A stretch of 64,000 nt of DNA. It comes from an uncultured Thiodictyon sp. (GTDB lineage Bacteria > Pseudomonadota > Gammaproteobacteria > Chromatiales > Chromatiaceae). Made by a program: the position numbers and the translations under genes. Each line of letters opens with the position of its first letter. The first letter of the stretch is position 1. Below, in pieces: positions 1-7,883 of this stretch. The DNA lies in NCBI GenBank assembly GCA_903837595.1, contig CAILVI010000387.1, positions 1-64,000 on the forward strand. Reading direction: 5' to 3'. The notes beneath the pieces are model-generated. The model did not search any database and had not been told where the DNA came from. It was given only the letters and a program-made list of their open reading frames with translations.

Positions 1-99
1 ACCAGCCAGCACTGCTTCGTACCCCGGAATGGCTCGTTGTAGACCGCACGGTAAACCGACCCAGGCGCCCTGCGCCTGAGGTGAACTCAGTGTTGGCAT
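1..99 (-). CDS. possible 5' end of a gene running off the left edge
   Basis: An ATG on the minus strand (complement of 97-99) is preceded by AGGAG about 8 nt upstream and opens a 33-codon frame that leaves the window without a stop. A second minus-strand frame over the same bases, after an in-frame stop, reads in a more protein-like way (YRAVYNEPFRGTKQCW), so the true frame is uncertain. I do not recognise the product. The neighbourhood to the right is decayed, so this could also be a remnant. Confidence 0.25.
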   Translation of the reverse strand, partial: MPTLSSPQAQGAWVGLPCGLQRAIPGYEAVLAG

Positions 100-737
100 T
101 CGTCGTCTCCTGTGTCAACCATTACACCCAGGCCGCCAGCCGGACCCGTTGCGGCCTCGCGGAGAAGTTCAAGGCGCGGCTCGTGCGTCGCGGACGCAAA
201 CGAATATGCCAAAGCCTTGCTCGATGAAATACACCGCACCGACACCGGTTCGGCCCTCTCCGACCAGACCTATCCGCAGGCCGTACTCGGCCCCCGCACG
301 GCCGACGGCGCGAATCGAGTCTGACACCGGGGCCGCCCAAGGCGGGAAAGAGTCCGGCTGAGGCAGCCGCGCACAGGGAACTGCTGATCGACTTCGGCTG
401 CCGGGTGGACGCACTGCCCGATCTCTCGACCTCACTGGATGGTCAGCTCCGCGACGAGGATCACGTGGCGCAGAGCCAGGGCGGCATCACGCTGGCCGAG
501 ATCCGCGACCCGGCGCGCGCCGCTCTCGTGGTCAGCGTCGGCGTCTCGATGCGTCCGGTCGCTGATGCCTTCCTCTCCCGCTGCCCGCGGGTGCGGCACC
601 TGCATCTGCCGCGGGTGATGGGGCCGGCGTCCGGGCGCGCCACGGCCATGAGTGGCCTCAGGATCGTTGGCACGCGGAATGCTGCATTTTGGTCAAGGGA
701 CCCCAGCGGGGACCGAACCAAGATCGGGAGAACCCAG
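100..737. other. no confident gene; decayed coding DNA
   Basis: A plus-strand frame stays open from about 321 to 737 and runs into the gene at 738. It has no convincing start or ribosome site, and its residues (for example HRELLIDFGCRVDALPDL) match no family I know. It may be the degraded end of a gene whose start is lost. The other frames look like GC-driven noise. Confidence 0.35.
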
Positions 738-1127
738 ATGTACGCCGAGTCACTGCAACTTAGTATCGCGACCGTCCAACCCCAGCAACAAGAGCGTACA
801 CGCCAGCAGCGCGGTGCGCTGACCCAATTGTCACTTCGGGACGAGAAAGTCCTGTTTGAGCGTACACGCGCACTCGGTCTGCACAATGAGCGCCGGGGTT
901 TCGTGCCCGGCTTCCGCCACAATGCGAGTGGCGACCTGGCCATCGCCCGGTTCGCGGACGGTTCTGCGGCCCCGCTGCATGTGCTTGATGGGCTGCCGGA
1001 AGACTGGATCGCCGTGCGCGATGCGCGCGGGCACGTGACCCACACCTGCGCGGGGCTCGTCAGCGGATTCATCCGCGAGGGCCGCTTCTACACCCGTGAC
1101 GAGGCTGCTCGCGCCTGCGCGCATTAG
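738..1127 (+). CDS. hypothetical protein, 129 aa
   Basis: I chose the ATG at 738 because GGGAG lies about 9 nt upstream; the same frame is open further left, but without a start signal. The protein is soluble and charged. Its N-terminal part is rich in Gln and Arg (residues 16-30), and a compact mixed segment ends in FYTRDEAARACAH. It has no signal peptide, membrane helix or motif I recognise. It stands alone: the next gene to the right lies on the other strand and converges on it. Function unknown. Confidence 0.5.
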   Translation: MYAESLQLSIATVQPQQQERTRQQRGALTQLSLRDEKVLFERTRALGLHNERRGFVPGFRHNASGDLAIARFADGSAAPLHVLDGLPEDWIAVRDARGHVTHTCAGLVSGFIREGRFYTRDEAARACAH

Positions 1128-1376
1128 TCGCCCTTTGTATTCCCTGGTCTCGCCGAGTGCGCGCAGTCCTTCCAGCAGCGTCGGCGTGACCCGATACACT
1201 GACCGTTGTGGGTCGTCACCTCGGGCCCAGCGGCGGGTATGGCATCCCGTGCGTGCCCGCCAGCCAGTGCCAGACGCTCCTCGTCTGTGACAAAAAGGTC
1301 ACCCCTAACCCGTTCGATCGTGTCGTCCAGCGTCTGGTTCAGATGTCTCCAGCCTGCAGGTCGTCCTCGTTGAGTG
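1128..1376 (-). other. possible minus-strand coding remnant
   Basis: The minus strand here has two protein-like stretches in different frames. One reads LNQTLDDTIERVRGDLF then FVTDEERLALAGGHARD; the other starts at a Met near 1199 and reads MYRVTPTLLEGLRALGETRE. The frame switch and the lack of a clean start suggest a broken gene, but I cannot name it. It lies just downstream of the FAD oxidase stop codon. Confidence 0.25.
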
Positions 1377-2783
1377 TCACTCGCTTGGCAGGCCCTTCCC
1401 CGGATTGAGTATCCCCGCCGGGTCGAAGCTCTGTTTCACCGCCGCCATCACCGCCAGGGTGGGGGCGTCGATCTCCCGGGCGACGAAGTCGCGCTTCTCC
1501 AGCCCCACCCCGTGTTCCCCGGAAAGGGTCCCGTCGAGCCCCAGGACCAGTGAGAAGACCGCGTCCAGGCAGGTCCGGGCGCGTGCCATCTCTTGCGGAT
1601 CGTCTGGATTCATCAACAGGTTGACATGGATGTTGCCGTTGCCGGCATGGCCGAAGTTGACGATGCGGATGCCGGTCTCCCGAGCCAGGCGCTCCAGTCC
1701 ATCAATGAACTCGCCCAGGCGCGAGACCGGCACCACCACGTCCTCGTTGATTTTCTTGGGGGCGGCCTGCCGCAGCGCCGGTGACAGGGCCTTGCGCGTC
1801 CGCCATAGGGCCGCAACCTCCGCCTCATCCCGGGCGTGACCGACCTCCAGCAGGCCCTCATTGCGGGCGGCGTCCGCCACGGCAGTGACCGCGCCGGCGA
1901 TACAGGCGGCCGGTCCGTCCACCTCGATCATCAGCAGGGCGCCGGTTGCCGCCGGCACGTCGAGTGCCGCATAACCGCGCACCATGGCTAGTGCCGCGCC
2001 GTCCATGAATTCGAGTGCGCACGGGATGACTGGCTGGGCCATGATCGCGGACACGGCCGCCGCCGCGGCATGGATATCCCGGTAGGCGGCGCGCAGCGTC
2101 CGGGTGGCCTCGGGCAGCGGGGTCAGCTTGACTGTGGCTTGCGTGATCAGCGCCAGCGTCCCCTCGGAGCCGATGATGAGACGTGTCAGGTCATAGCCGA
2201 CCACGCCCTTGGTGGTCAGTACGCCGGTACGGATCGGCTCCCCGCGCCCGGTGACGGCCGCGAGTCCCAGAGTGTTCTCCCGCGGGGTGCCATATTTCAC
2301 CGCCCGGGGGCCGGCCGAGTTGTAGGCCAGATTGCCGCCGACGGTGCAGACCGCCGCACTCGTGGGGTCAGGCGGCCAGAAAAAGCCTACCGCACCCACC
2401 GCGCGCTGCAGGTCGGCGTTGACCACCCCGGGCTCGCAGATCGCCAGCCGGTCTGCGGGGGCGATGCGCAGGATACGGTTCATGCGCTCGAATGACAGGA
2501 CCACCCCGCCCCGGTCCGGTACCGTCGCCCCGGTGGTGCCGGTGCCGCGCCCACGGGCCACCAAGGGCAGGCCCGCCGCCGCACACAGCCGGACCAGGCG
2601 CTCGACCTGTTCGCCATCTGCGGCGAAGACCACCGCTTGGGGGAGGGCGTGACGGCGGCTGTTGTCATAGCCATAGGGCCAGCAGTCTGCCGGGTCGGTG
2701 AGCAGCCGGTCCGGCCCGACGGCGGCGGCCAGGTCCGAGCGCAGTCCGGGGCTCAGGTCAGGTCCTTGGTTCCTGGTACTCAA
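1377..2783 (-). CDS. FAD-linked oxidase, GlcD / D-lactate dehydrogenase type
   Basis: This 468-residue flavoprotein is predicted to oxidise a 2-hydroxy acid such as glycolate or D-lactate. The PCMH-type FAD-binding half has the typical phosphate-binding stretch GRGTGTTGATVP (about 78-89) and TVGGNLAYNSAGPRA (about 147-161). The C-terminal half has the family signatures HAGNGNIHVN and SGEHGVGLEKR and ends in GILNPGKGLPSE. Length fits the family (about 460-500). The ATG start overlaps the end of dolP by 26 nt, so the two are probably co-transcribed. Partner subunits GlcE/GlcF are not present, so it may act alone, like single-subunit D-2-hydroxyacid dehydrogenases. Substrate is not decided by the sequence. 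Confidence 0.85.
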   Translation of the reverse strand: MSTRNQGPDLSPGLRSDLAAAVGPDRLLTDPADCWPYGYDNSRRHALPQAVVFAADGEQVERLVRLCAAAGLPLVARGRGTGTTGATVPDRGGVVLSFERMNRILRIAPADRLAICEPGVVNADLQRAVGAVGFFWPPDPTSAAVCTVGGNLAYNSAGPRAVKYGTPRENTLGLAAVTGRGEPIRTGVLTTKGVVGYDLTRLIIGSEGTLALITQATVKLTPLPEATRTLRAAYRDIHAAAAAVSAIMAQPVIPCALEFMDGAALAMVRGYAALDVPAATGALLMIEVDGPAACIAGAVTAVADAARNEGLLEVGHARDEAEVAALWRTRKALSPALRQAAPKKINEDVVVPVSRLGEFIDGLERLARETGIRIVNFGHAGNGNIHVNLLMNPDDPQEMARARTCLDAVFSLVLGLDGTLSGEHGVGLEKRDFVAREIDAPTLAVMAAVKQSFDPAGILNPGKGLPSE

Positions 2784-3381
2784 AGAGCTTCACCACTTGC
2801 TTGACCCCAGGGACATAGCGGACCTGCTCGGCCGCCGCGTCGCCCTCCGCGGCCGAGACCAGGCCCAGCAGATAGACCACGCCGTCCTCGGTCACGACCT
2901 TGACCTTGGTCGGGTCGAAGCTCGGCACCTTGACGTTGAAGAGTGCGAACTTGGCCCGCGAGGTCACGATCACATCCTCGCTCTGGCGTGGCAGGCTGAT
3001 GTCTGGTCCGATCGTGACCTCGTTGATGACCTTCTTGACCTTGGACATACGGCGTACCACCCCGGCCGCCAGATCCACCTCCGCGGGGCTGCGCACCTGT
3101 CCGGTCAGCAGCACCTGGTAGTCGTAACTGGTCACCGAGACGCGACCACGTCCCTGGAGGCCCGGCTCGGCCTCAATGGCTCGCGCGGCGTTGAATTCGA
3201 TCTGCTGGTCCTCAATGACGGCGGCGGCACCCCGGCGGTCGTAGACCGCCGCCGCGCCCAGCGCCGCCCCGCCGATGATGACCGGGACGCATCCGGTGAT
3301 TGACGCCGCCACGGCGACCAAGAGGAGTCCCGCCCAGGGTCGCGGGCAGTTGGATGGTCCAGGCTTCTTCTGATGAGACAC
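2758..3381 (-). CDS. dolP: BON-domain outer-membrane lipoprotein (DolP/YraP-like)
   Basis: This 207-residue lipoprotein starts at a GTG with GGGAGG upstream. A signal sequence ends in the lipobox ITGC (Cys31). Two BON domains follow (about 60-125 and 135-202), the architecture of E. coli DolP, which supports outer-membrane integrity at division sites. Its place after lpoA-yraN matches the enterobacterial gene order, except that diaA, which normally sits between yraN and dolP, is missing. Assignment is good; role is by homology. Confidence 0.88.
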   Translation of the reverse strand: MSHQKKPGPSNCPRPWAGLLLVAVAASITGCVPVIIGGAALGAAAVYDRRGAAAVIEDQQIEFNAARAIEAEPGLQGRGRVSVTSYDYQVLLTGQVRSPAEVDLAAGVVRRMSKVKKVINEVTIGPDISLPRQSEDVIVTSRAKFALFNVKVPSFDPTKVKVVTEDGVVYLLGLVSAAEGDAAAEQVRYVPGVKQVVKLFEYQEPRT

Positions 3382-3447
3382 GTTGGCTCAGCCTCCCGGG
3401 AGTAAAGCGCATCGGTTACCAACAACCGTTGCACTGGACTGACGAAA

Positions 3448-3461
3448 AATGGACAGGATTA
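3448..3461. repeat. 14-bp dispersed repeat, copy 1
   Basis: AATGGACAGGATTA lies right after the yraN coding region and includes its stop codon. Its exact reverse complement occurs at 30090-30103, next to the 5'-nucleotidase gene. The A/T-rich word stands out in this GC-rich sequence. I recall similar words as dispersed repeats in other bacterial genomes, but that is not checked here. Confidence 0.45.
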
Positions 3462-3815
3462 CGCACCAAATGCATTTTTGATCCACCGGATCTGATCCTG
3501 GTCGCGGATCGCCACCACGTCGAAGCGGCAGGGTAGCACGCTGGGGTGACACCGGAGGTAGTGCTCGGCGGCGGCGCACAGGCGCCGTTGCTTGTGATAG
3601 TCCACGCTCTGTTCAGGGCCGCCGAAACGCCCGGAGCGGCGATAACGGACCTCAACGAAGACCAGACAGTCGCGATCCCCCATCACCAGGTCGATCTCAC
3701 CGAACCGGCAGCGATGGTTGCGGGCAATCAGGCGCAACCCCTGGGCCTGGAGATAGCGCGCGGCGAGGCGCTCCTTGTCCTCGCCGACGGCGCCCGGGGA
3801 CGCGGGGTCTGTCAC
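3459..3815 (-). CDS. yraN: YraN/UPF0102 family nuclease-like protein
   Basis: A 118-residue protein of the UPF0102 family, which has a restriction-endonuclease-like fold. The family core is visible: GEIDLVMGD (Glu40, Asp42) and FVEVRYR (Glu55), then QRRLCAAAEHYL and a C-terminal RFDVVAIRD. The start ATG overlaps the lpoA stop by 4 nt, showing translational coupling. The biochemical role of the family is not settled; proposals include Holliday-junction or DNA repair functions. Confidence 0.92.
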   Translation of the reverse strand: MTDPASPGAVGEDKERLAARYLQAQGLRLIARNHRCRFGEIDLVMGDRDCLVFVEVRYRRSGRFGGPEQSVDYHKQRRLCAAAEHYLRCHPSVLPCRFDVVAIRDQDQIRWIKNAFGA

Positions 3816-5245
3816 CCGGGCCGGGCGACGGGCTCCGGCTGTGGCGCCGGGGTGACGGGCTCCGGCCGCGGTGCCGGGGCGATGCGCTGCGGCCGCGCGA
3901 TCGGCGTCGGCGGCTCCGCCTTGGCCGCGGGCTCTGCCGGGGCCGCGGGTTCCGTTCCAGTTGCGGGCTTCGGCTTGGTGGCGGGCTTCGCCTTGGTGGG
4001 ATGCTTGGCCTTGGCGGGTTTGGCGGGTTTGGCGGGCTGGTCGGCCGGTGCTGCCGTGGCCGGCACGCCGGGTTTGGCCGCCACCATGGCGGGCGCCGGC
4101 TGGGGGCCGCTCGCGGTGAACTGGGCCAGCGTCAGTTGGCGCTGGACCCGGCCGGCGCTGTCGATGGACAGAGTGCCGGACTCGCCCGGGAAGGTGGCGC
4201 CGGCGTCCTTGGCCAGCGTGCTCAGGCGCGGGGCCAGGCGGTAGGCGTCGATGCCCATCGCATAGAGCCGCAGACCCAGCGGCGTGGCGAGCGCGCTGGA
4301 GCCCCGCTTGAGCTTGGCGCGTGCCAGCGGATCATCCGCCGCGCCCACCCCCAGGACCCAGGGTGCGTCGACGAAATAGAGTCCGGTCAAAGCCTTGTCG
4401 CGGACCGGGTCGGGCTGACCCGAGTAGACCGCCGAGGTGGCTACCACCGGGAGTGAGACCGCCCCGTCGCGCACCGCCGGAAAGACCTTGCGCGCCTGGT
4501 CGGCGTCGGTGGCCAGGAACAGGACGTCCGCCGCACCCTTGTGGAGCAAGGCGTTCAGTGACTTGCTCAGGTTCGCCGCGGCCGGGTCGAGGCTTGCTTC
4601 GCCCACCAGGGTCCCGCCGAGCTTCTGCCACTGGCGGCGGAAGGCATCGGCGCGTCGGCTCCCCGCCTCACCCTTGGGGGAGAGCATCAGTGCGCGGGTG
4701 AAACCCCGGGCCTTCGCCTTGTTGGCCACATCCACCGCCTCGGTCTCCGGGGCCAGGGCAAACTGATAGAGATTGGCCGCGGGTTTGCCGGGCGTGGTCG
4801 CCTGGTTGAGGGCCAGGGTCGGCACCTTCAGCGCCGGACCGCCCGCCAGGACGTCCACGGAGGGCTTGAGCAGGGGGCCGATCACCTGGGTCGCGCCCGC
4901 CCCGATGGCGCCTTTATAGTCCGCCGCCATCTTCTTGGGGTCGTCGTTGGCGATGAAGGTCAAGGCGGGCTTGGCGGCCGTGTCGTCCGCGCCGTTAGCC
5001 GCGCGCAGCCCCTCGCGGACCGCGTTGGCCGCGTCCGCCACCGGGCCCTTGGCGGGCAGGATGACCATCAGCTTGTCGCCCGCCGCATAGCCGCCGCGGA
5101 TGCTGGGTGGCGGCGGCGCCTTCTGCCAGGGGAAGCCGGCGCAGCCGCTCAAGGCGAGGGCCGCGACCAGGGTTGCGATCAGCGCGGGGGCGCTACCCTG
5201 GGCCGGGACGCAATGCGCATGGGGGACGGGGCGATCTTGGTGCAT
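3812..5245 (-). CDS. lpoA: penicillin-binding protein activator LpoA-like lipoprotein
   Basis: A 477-residue outer-membrane lipoprotein with a lipobox LSGC (Cys35), so it is exported and anchored. Residues about 50-375 form the LppC/LpoA periplasmic-binding-like domain that in E. coli activates PBP1A. Compared with E. coli LpoA it is short and lacks the N-terminal TPR domain. Instead it ends in about 100 residues rich in Lys, Pro and Ala (about 380-477), which looks disordered and could span or bind the cell wall. It is first in the lpoA-yraN-dolP operon and divergent from rsmI, with a roughly 36-nt shared promoter gap. PBP1A activation is by homology. Confidence 0.88.
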   Translation of the reverse strand: MHQDRPVPHAHCVPAQGSAPALIATLVAALALSGCAGFPWQKAPPPPSIRGGYAAGDKLMVILPAKGPVADAANAVREGLRAANGADDTAAKPALTFIANDDPKKMAADYKGAIGAGATQVIGPLLKPSVDVLAGGPALKVPTLALNQATTPGKPAANLYQFALAPETEAVDVANKAKARGFTRALMLSPKGEAGSRRADAFRRQWQKLGGTLVGEASLDPAAANLSKSLNALLHKGAADVLFLATDADQARKVFPAVRDGAVSLPVVATSAVYSGQPDPVRDKALTGLYFVDAPWVLGVGAADDPLARAKLKRGSSALATPLGLRLYAMGIDAYRLAPRLSTLAKDAGATFPGESGTLSIDSAGRVQRQLTLAQFTASGPQPAPAMVAAKPGVPATAAPADQPAKPAKPAKAKHPTKAKPATKPKPATGTEPAAPAEPAAKAEPPTPIARPQRIAPAPRPEPVTPAPQPEPVARPG

Positions 5246-5281
5246 GATAGGCGTTCCATTACAGCAGCGGAGATGGTCGGA

Positions 5282-6139
5282 ATGGACGAACGATGTGGCT
5301 TACTATACGTGGTGGCAACGCCTATCGGCAATCTGGGCGACCTGACCGAGCGGGCGCGCAAGGTCCTGACGGACGTCGACCTGATCGCCGCCGAGGACAC
5401 CCGGGAGACCCGCCGGCTGCTGGCCCATTGCGGCATCACCACCCGGCTCATCGCCTACCACGACTACAACGAGGCCACGGCCGCCGCCCGCCTGATCGAG
5501 ACCCTGGAGTCCGGCCTCAGCGTCGCCTTGGTCTCGGATGCCGGCACCCCCCTGATCAGTGACCCGGGCTACGACTTGGTCGTCGCCGCCCGCGCCCGGG
5601 GGCTCACCGTGGTGCCGGTCCCCGGGGCCAACGCCGCCATCTGCGCACTATCGGCGGCCGGCCTGCCCAGTGACCGCTTTCTCTTCCTCGGCTTTCCGCC
5701 CCGTACCGGCGCCCAGCGGCGGCTCTGGCTACAGGCGGTGGCGCGGGAGCCCGGCACCCTGATCCTCTACGAAAGCGGCCGCCGCGCCGCCCTGACGCTG
5801 GCCGATGCCGCGACCGTGCTCGGGGAGACCCGGCGCGCGGTGGTGGGCCGGGAACTCACCAAGCGGTTCGAGACCTTCCTTTCCGGCTCGGTACGCGAAC
5901 TGGCGGATCGGCTGACGGCCGAGGACGAGCAGCGCCTGGGCGAGATGGTCCTACTGATTGAGGGTTGGCAGGACCCGGGGTCGGCCGACCAGGTGGAGCA
6001 GGAGCGTGTGCTGCGCGTACTGGCTGCCGAGCTGCCGCTGCGCCAGGCCGCCGGCCTCGCTGCCCGCCTTACCGGTGGGCGTAAGAACGACCTCTATCGC
6101 ATGGGGCTCGAGCTGGGGTTGGCGCAGGGGTCTGCGTAA
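5282..6139 (+). CDS. rsmI: 16S rRNA 2'-O-ribose C1402 methyltransferase RsmI
   Basis: RsmI methylates the ribose of C1402 in 16S rRNA, in the decoding centre. The tetrapyrrole-methylase fold is clear: VATPIGNLGD near the N terminus, AEDTRETRRLL, and VSDAGTPLISDPG, followed by the PVPGANA loop. I start at ATG 5282 because GGAG sits about 10 nt upstream and the protein then begins MDERCGLLYVVATP, like the family. Upstream in-frame codons overlap lpoA and are unlikely to be used. The length of 285 aa is normal. It is divergent from lpoA as in enterobacteria. Confidence 0.95.
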   Translation: MDERCGLLYVVATPIGNLGDLTERARKVLTDVDLIAAEDTRETRRLLAHCGITTRLIAYHDYNEATAAARLIETLESGLSVALVSDAGTPLISDPGYDLVVAARARGLTVVPVPGANAAICALSAAGLPSDRFLFLGFPPRTGAQRRLWLQAVAREPGTLILYESGRRAALTLADAATVLGETRRAVVGRELTKRFETFLSGSVRELADRLTAEDEQRLGEMVLLIEGWQDPGSADQVEQERVLRVLAAELPLRQAAGLAARLTGGRKNDLYRMGLELGLAQGSA

Positions 6140-6370
6140 TCTAGGCCGCCCTTCAGGGCGACCGGCGCCTGCCCTCGCGGGCGGGACGGGGTTTGCAACC
6201 CCATCTCGAATGTTTCGGGACCGGGCGGCATAGCGGATTCGCTAGCTGCTTCAAACGGTTCCGGACGGGGCGAATGCCCCGTCCGGCGTGCGCGCGACGG
6301 TGCAACCTGACTGGGGGTCCACTATCTCTGGTCGTGACGCGCACACGCGGCACGCACGCGGACCCCAGCC
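6140..6370. other. hairpin-rich spacer between rsmI and hypB (convergent ends)
   Basis: No gene is seen. Three inverted repeats are packed here: GGGGTT/AACCCC at 6188-6202, the 11-bp-stem palindrome at 6261-6286, and CTGGGGGTCC (6311-6320) facing GGACCCCAG (6360-6368) just past the hypB stop. None has a clear U-tract. They probably stop or stabilise the two converging transcripts. RNase P RNA, which follows rsmI in some relatives, is not here. Confidence 0.5.
6261..6286. repeat. perfect palindrome, 11-bp stem, GAAT loop (copy 1)
   Basis: CCGGACGGGGC, loop GAAT, GCCCCGTCCGG. A near copy with the same core (CGGACGGGGC / GCCCCGTCCG, loop ATTT) lies at 34984-35007. Two copies of one palindrome in unrelated gene ends suggest a dispersed repeat with terminator- or REP-like function. 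Confidence 0.6.
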
Positions 6371-7255
6371 TCAGCTGTGATGATGGTCATGGTGATGCCC
6401 GTGCACGTGCCCATGGTGGTGATGGGTGTGGCCGCCCGCCTCTGTCGTATGCAATCGCGCGCCCGCTGACTGGCCACCGGACTTGGTGGTGAGGCCCTGC
6501 TCCAGCCGTGCGCGTTGCGCGGTGAGCTCCTCCTGCAGCCATTCGAGCCAGGGCTCCAGGTGGCCGGGGCCGCGGGTGGACAGCACCGCAAAGGGCGCGG
6601 AGCTTGCCAGATTGCGCAGGTAGCGCTCGGCGCTCTCCGGCTGGAACTCGGGCAGCAGGGGCAGCAGGTCGGACTTGGTGCAGAGCACCAGGTCGGCCGC
6701 GCGGAACATCACCGGGTACTTGGCCGGCTTGTCGTCTCCCTCCGGGACCGAGATGAGGGTGACGTTGCGGTGCTGGCCCAGGTCGAAGCTCGCCGGGCAG
6801 ACCAGGTTGCCCACGTTCTCGATGAACAGGATGTCGATCCCGTCGAGATCCAGGTTGTGCAGGGCCGCGTGGACCATGTGGGCATCCAGGTGGCAGGCGC
6901 TGCCGGTGGCGATCTGGATCGCCGGTACGCCCTTGGCGCGGATGCGGACCGCGTCGTTCTCGGTCTCCAGGTCGCCCTCGATCACGGCGATCCGCAGGCG
7001 CCCGCCCAAGGCGTCGATGGTCGCCTCCAGCAGGCTGGTCTTGCCCGCCCCCGGGGAGGACATCAGATTCAGCGTGAGGGTGCCGTGCTGGTCGAAATGT
7101 TCGCGATTGTGCGCGGCCTGATGGTCGTTTTCGGTGAGCAGGCACTGGAGCACCGTCACCGCCGCTCGGCCGTCGGCGGTGCGGGCGAGCGGCCCGTCCC
7201 CGCGGACCAGGTGTTCGTTGCCGGGGGTGATGTTGCAGCCGCAGGTGTCACACAT
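6371..7255 (-). CDS. hypB: hydrogenase nickel incorporation GTPase HypB
   Basis: HypB is the GTPase that drives nickel insertion into [NiFe]-hydrogenase. The N-terminal high-affinity metal motif CDTCGC (2-7) is present. The P-loop is SSPGAGKTS (about 66-74). The G-domain metal site has Cys121-His122 and Cys153, and ENVGNLVCP is conserved. The protein ends in an unusual His-rich tail: 13 of the last 19 residues are His. In many HypB proteins such a stretch sits near the N terminus instead. It follows hypA by 57 nt and is probably in the same transcript. No hydrogenase structural gene lies in this window. Confidence 0.95.
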   Translation of the reverse strand: MCDTCGCNITPGNEHLVRGDGPLARTADGRAAVTVLQCLLTENDHQAAHNREHFDQHGTLTLNLMSSPGAGKTSLLEATIDALGGRLRIAVIEGDLETENDAVRIRAKGVPAIQIATGSACHLDAHMVHAALHNLDLDGIDILFIENVGNLVCPASFDLGQHRNVTLISVPEGDDKPAKYPVMFRAADLVLCTKSDLLPLLPEFQPESAERYLRNLASSAPFAVLSTRGPGHLEPWLEWLQEELTAQRARLEQGLTTKSGGQSAGARLHTTEAGGHTHHHHGHVHGHHHDHHHS

Positions 7256-7312
7256 GAGTGGTCTCAGAATCGGTCAGCGTAAGAATTAAGTGGCTGTTCG
7301 CGCATGGGCGCG

Positions 7313-7684
7313 TCAGCCGTCCGGGTTCGTGGTGGCGTCCGGGATGGTCAACTCCACCCTGGCCAGGAGCAGTTCGTCGCCGCTGATGAGCCGGGTGCGG
7401 AAGCCCCCGCAACTAGCGCACAGTAGGCGATTGGGGGTGGCCGCCGATTCCGCGTGGCAGTCCAGGCAGCTGACTCGTACCGGCGCGGGTTCGATCACCA
7501 GTTTCGCGGTCTCGGCCACCGTACCGGTCGCCGCCAGGGGCCAGGCGCTCATCAACAGGGCCGGTTCCAGCCCGGCGAGCGGGCCGACCTGGAGCAGAAT
7601 GCGCTCCACCCGGCTGGCGCCGTGTTGCCGTGCGATCCCCTCGACCTGATCGAGCAGGGACTGACAGATGGAGAGTTCATGCAT
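7313..7684 (-). CDS. hypA: hydrogenase maturation nickel metallochaperone HypA
   Basis: HypA delivers nickel to HypB and the hydrogenase large subunit. I take the second Met (7684) because the protein then begins MHELSICQSLL, the invariant start with the nickel-binding His2. The zinc site is two CxxC pairs, CLDC and CASC, about 16 residues apart. Length (123 aa) is normal. It lies upstream of hypB on the minus strand. No obvious sigma-54 or FNR site is visible in the 190 nt before it. Confidence 0.95.
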   Translation of the reverse strand: MHELSICQSLLDQVEGIARQHGASRVERILLQVGPLAGLEPALLMSAWPLAATGTVAETAKLVIEPAPVRVSCLDCHAESAATPNRLLCASCGGFRTRLISGDELLLARVELTIPDATTNPDG

Positions 7685-7690
7685 CGGCAC

Positions 7691-7883
7691 TGACCTGCTG
7701 CACGCCGTCCGGCGCGGTCGGACAAAGAAACACCCTAACCGAATCGTCGGCGCCTTGCACCCTTAAGGGGTGTCCGGTCAGGGTGACCGCGCTCAGTCAG
7801 GGGGGGCGGTGCCTGACCGCCAGGGCAACAGCAAGGGATTGATCTGCTGGTGAGGTCGCCGCGGGGCGGCGGGATCGGCAACG
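7691..7883. other. spacer without gene
   Basis: Between the hypA start and the end of the SxtJ/SxtK gene. It must hold the hypAB promoter and the end of the carbamoyltransferase operon. The only structure noted is a short palindrome CACCCTTAAGGGGTG near 7760-7774. No convincing promoter boxes. Confidence 0.4.

Noticed and set aside
6140..6370. RNase P RNA gene after rsmI
   Set aside because: None of the conserved P4 sequence (GAGGAAAGUC and its partner) is present; only hairpins.
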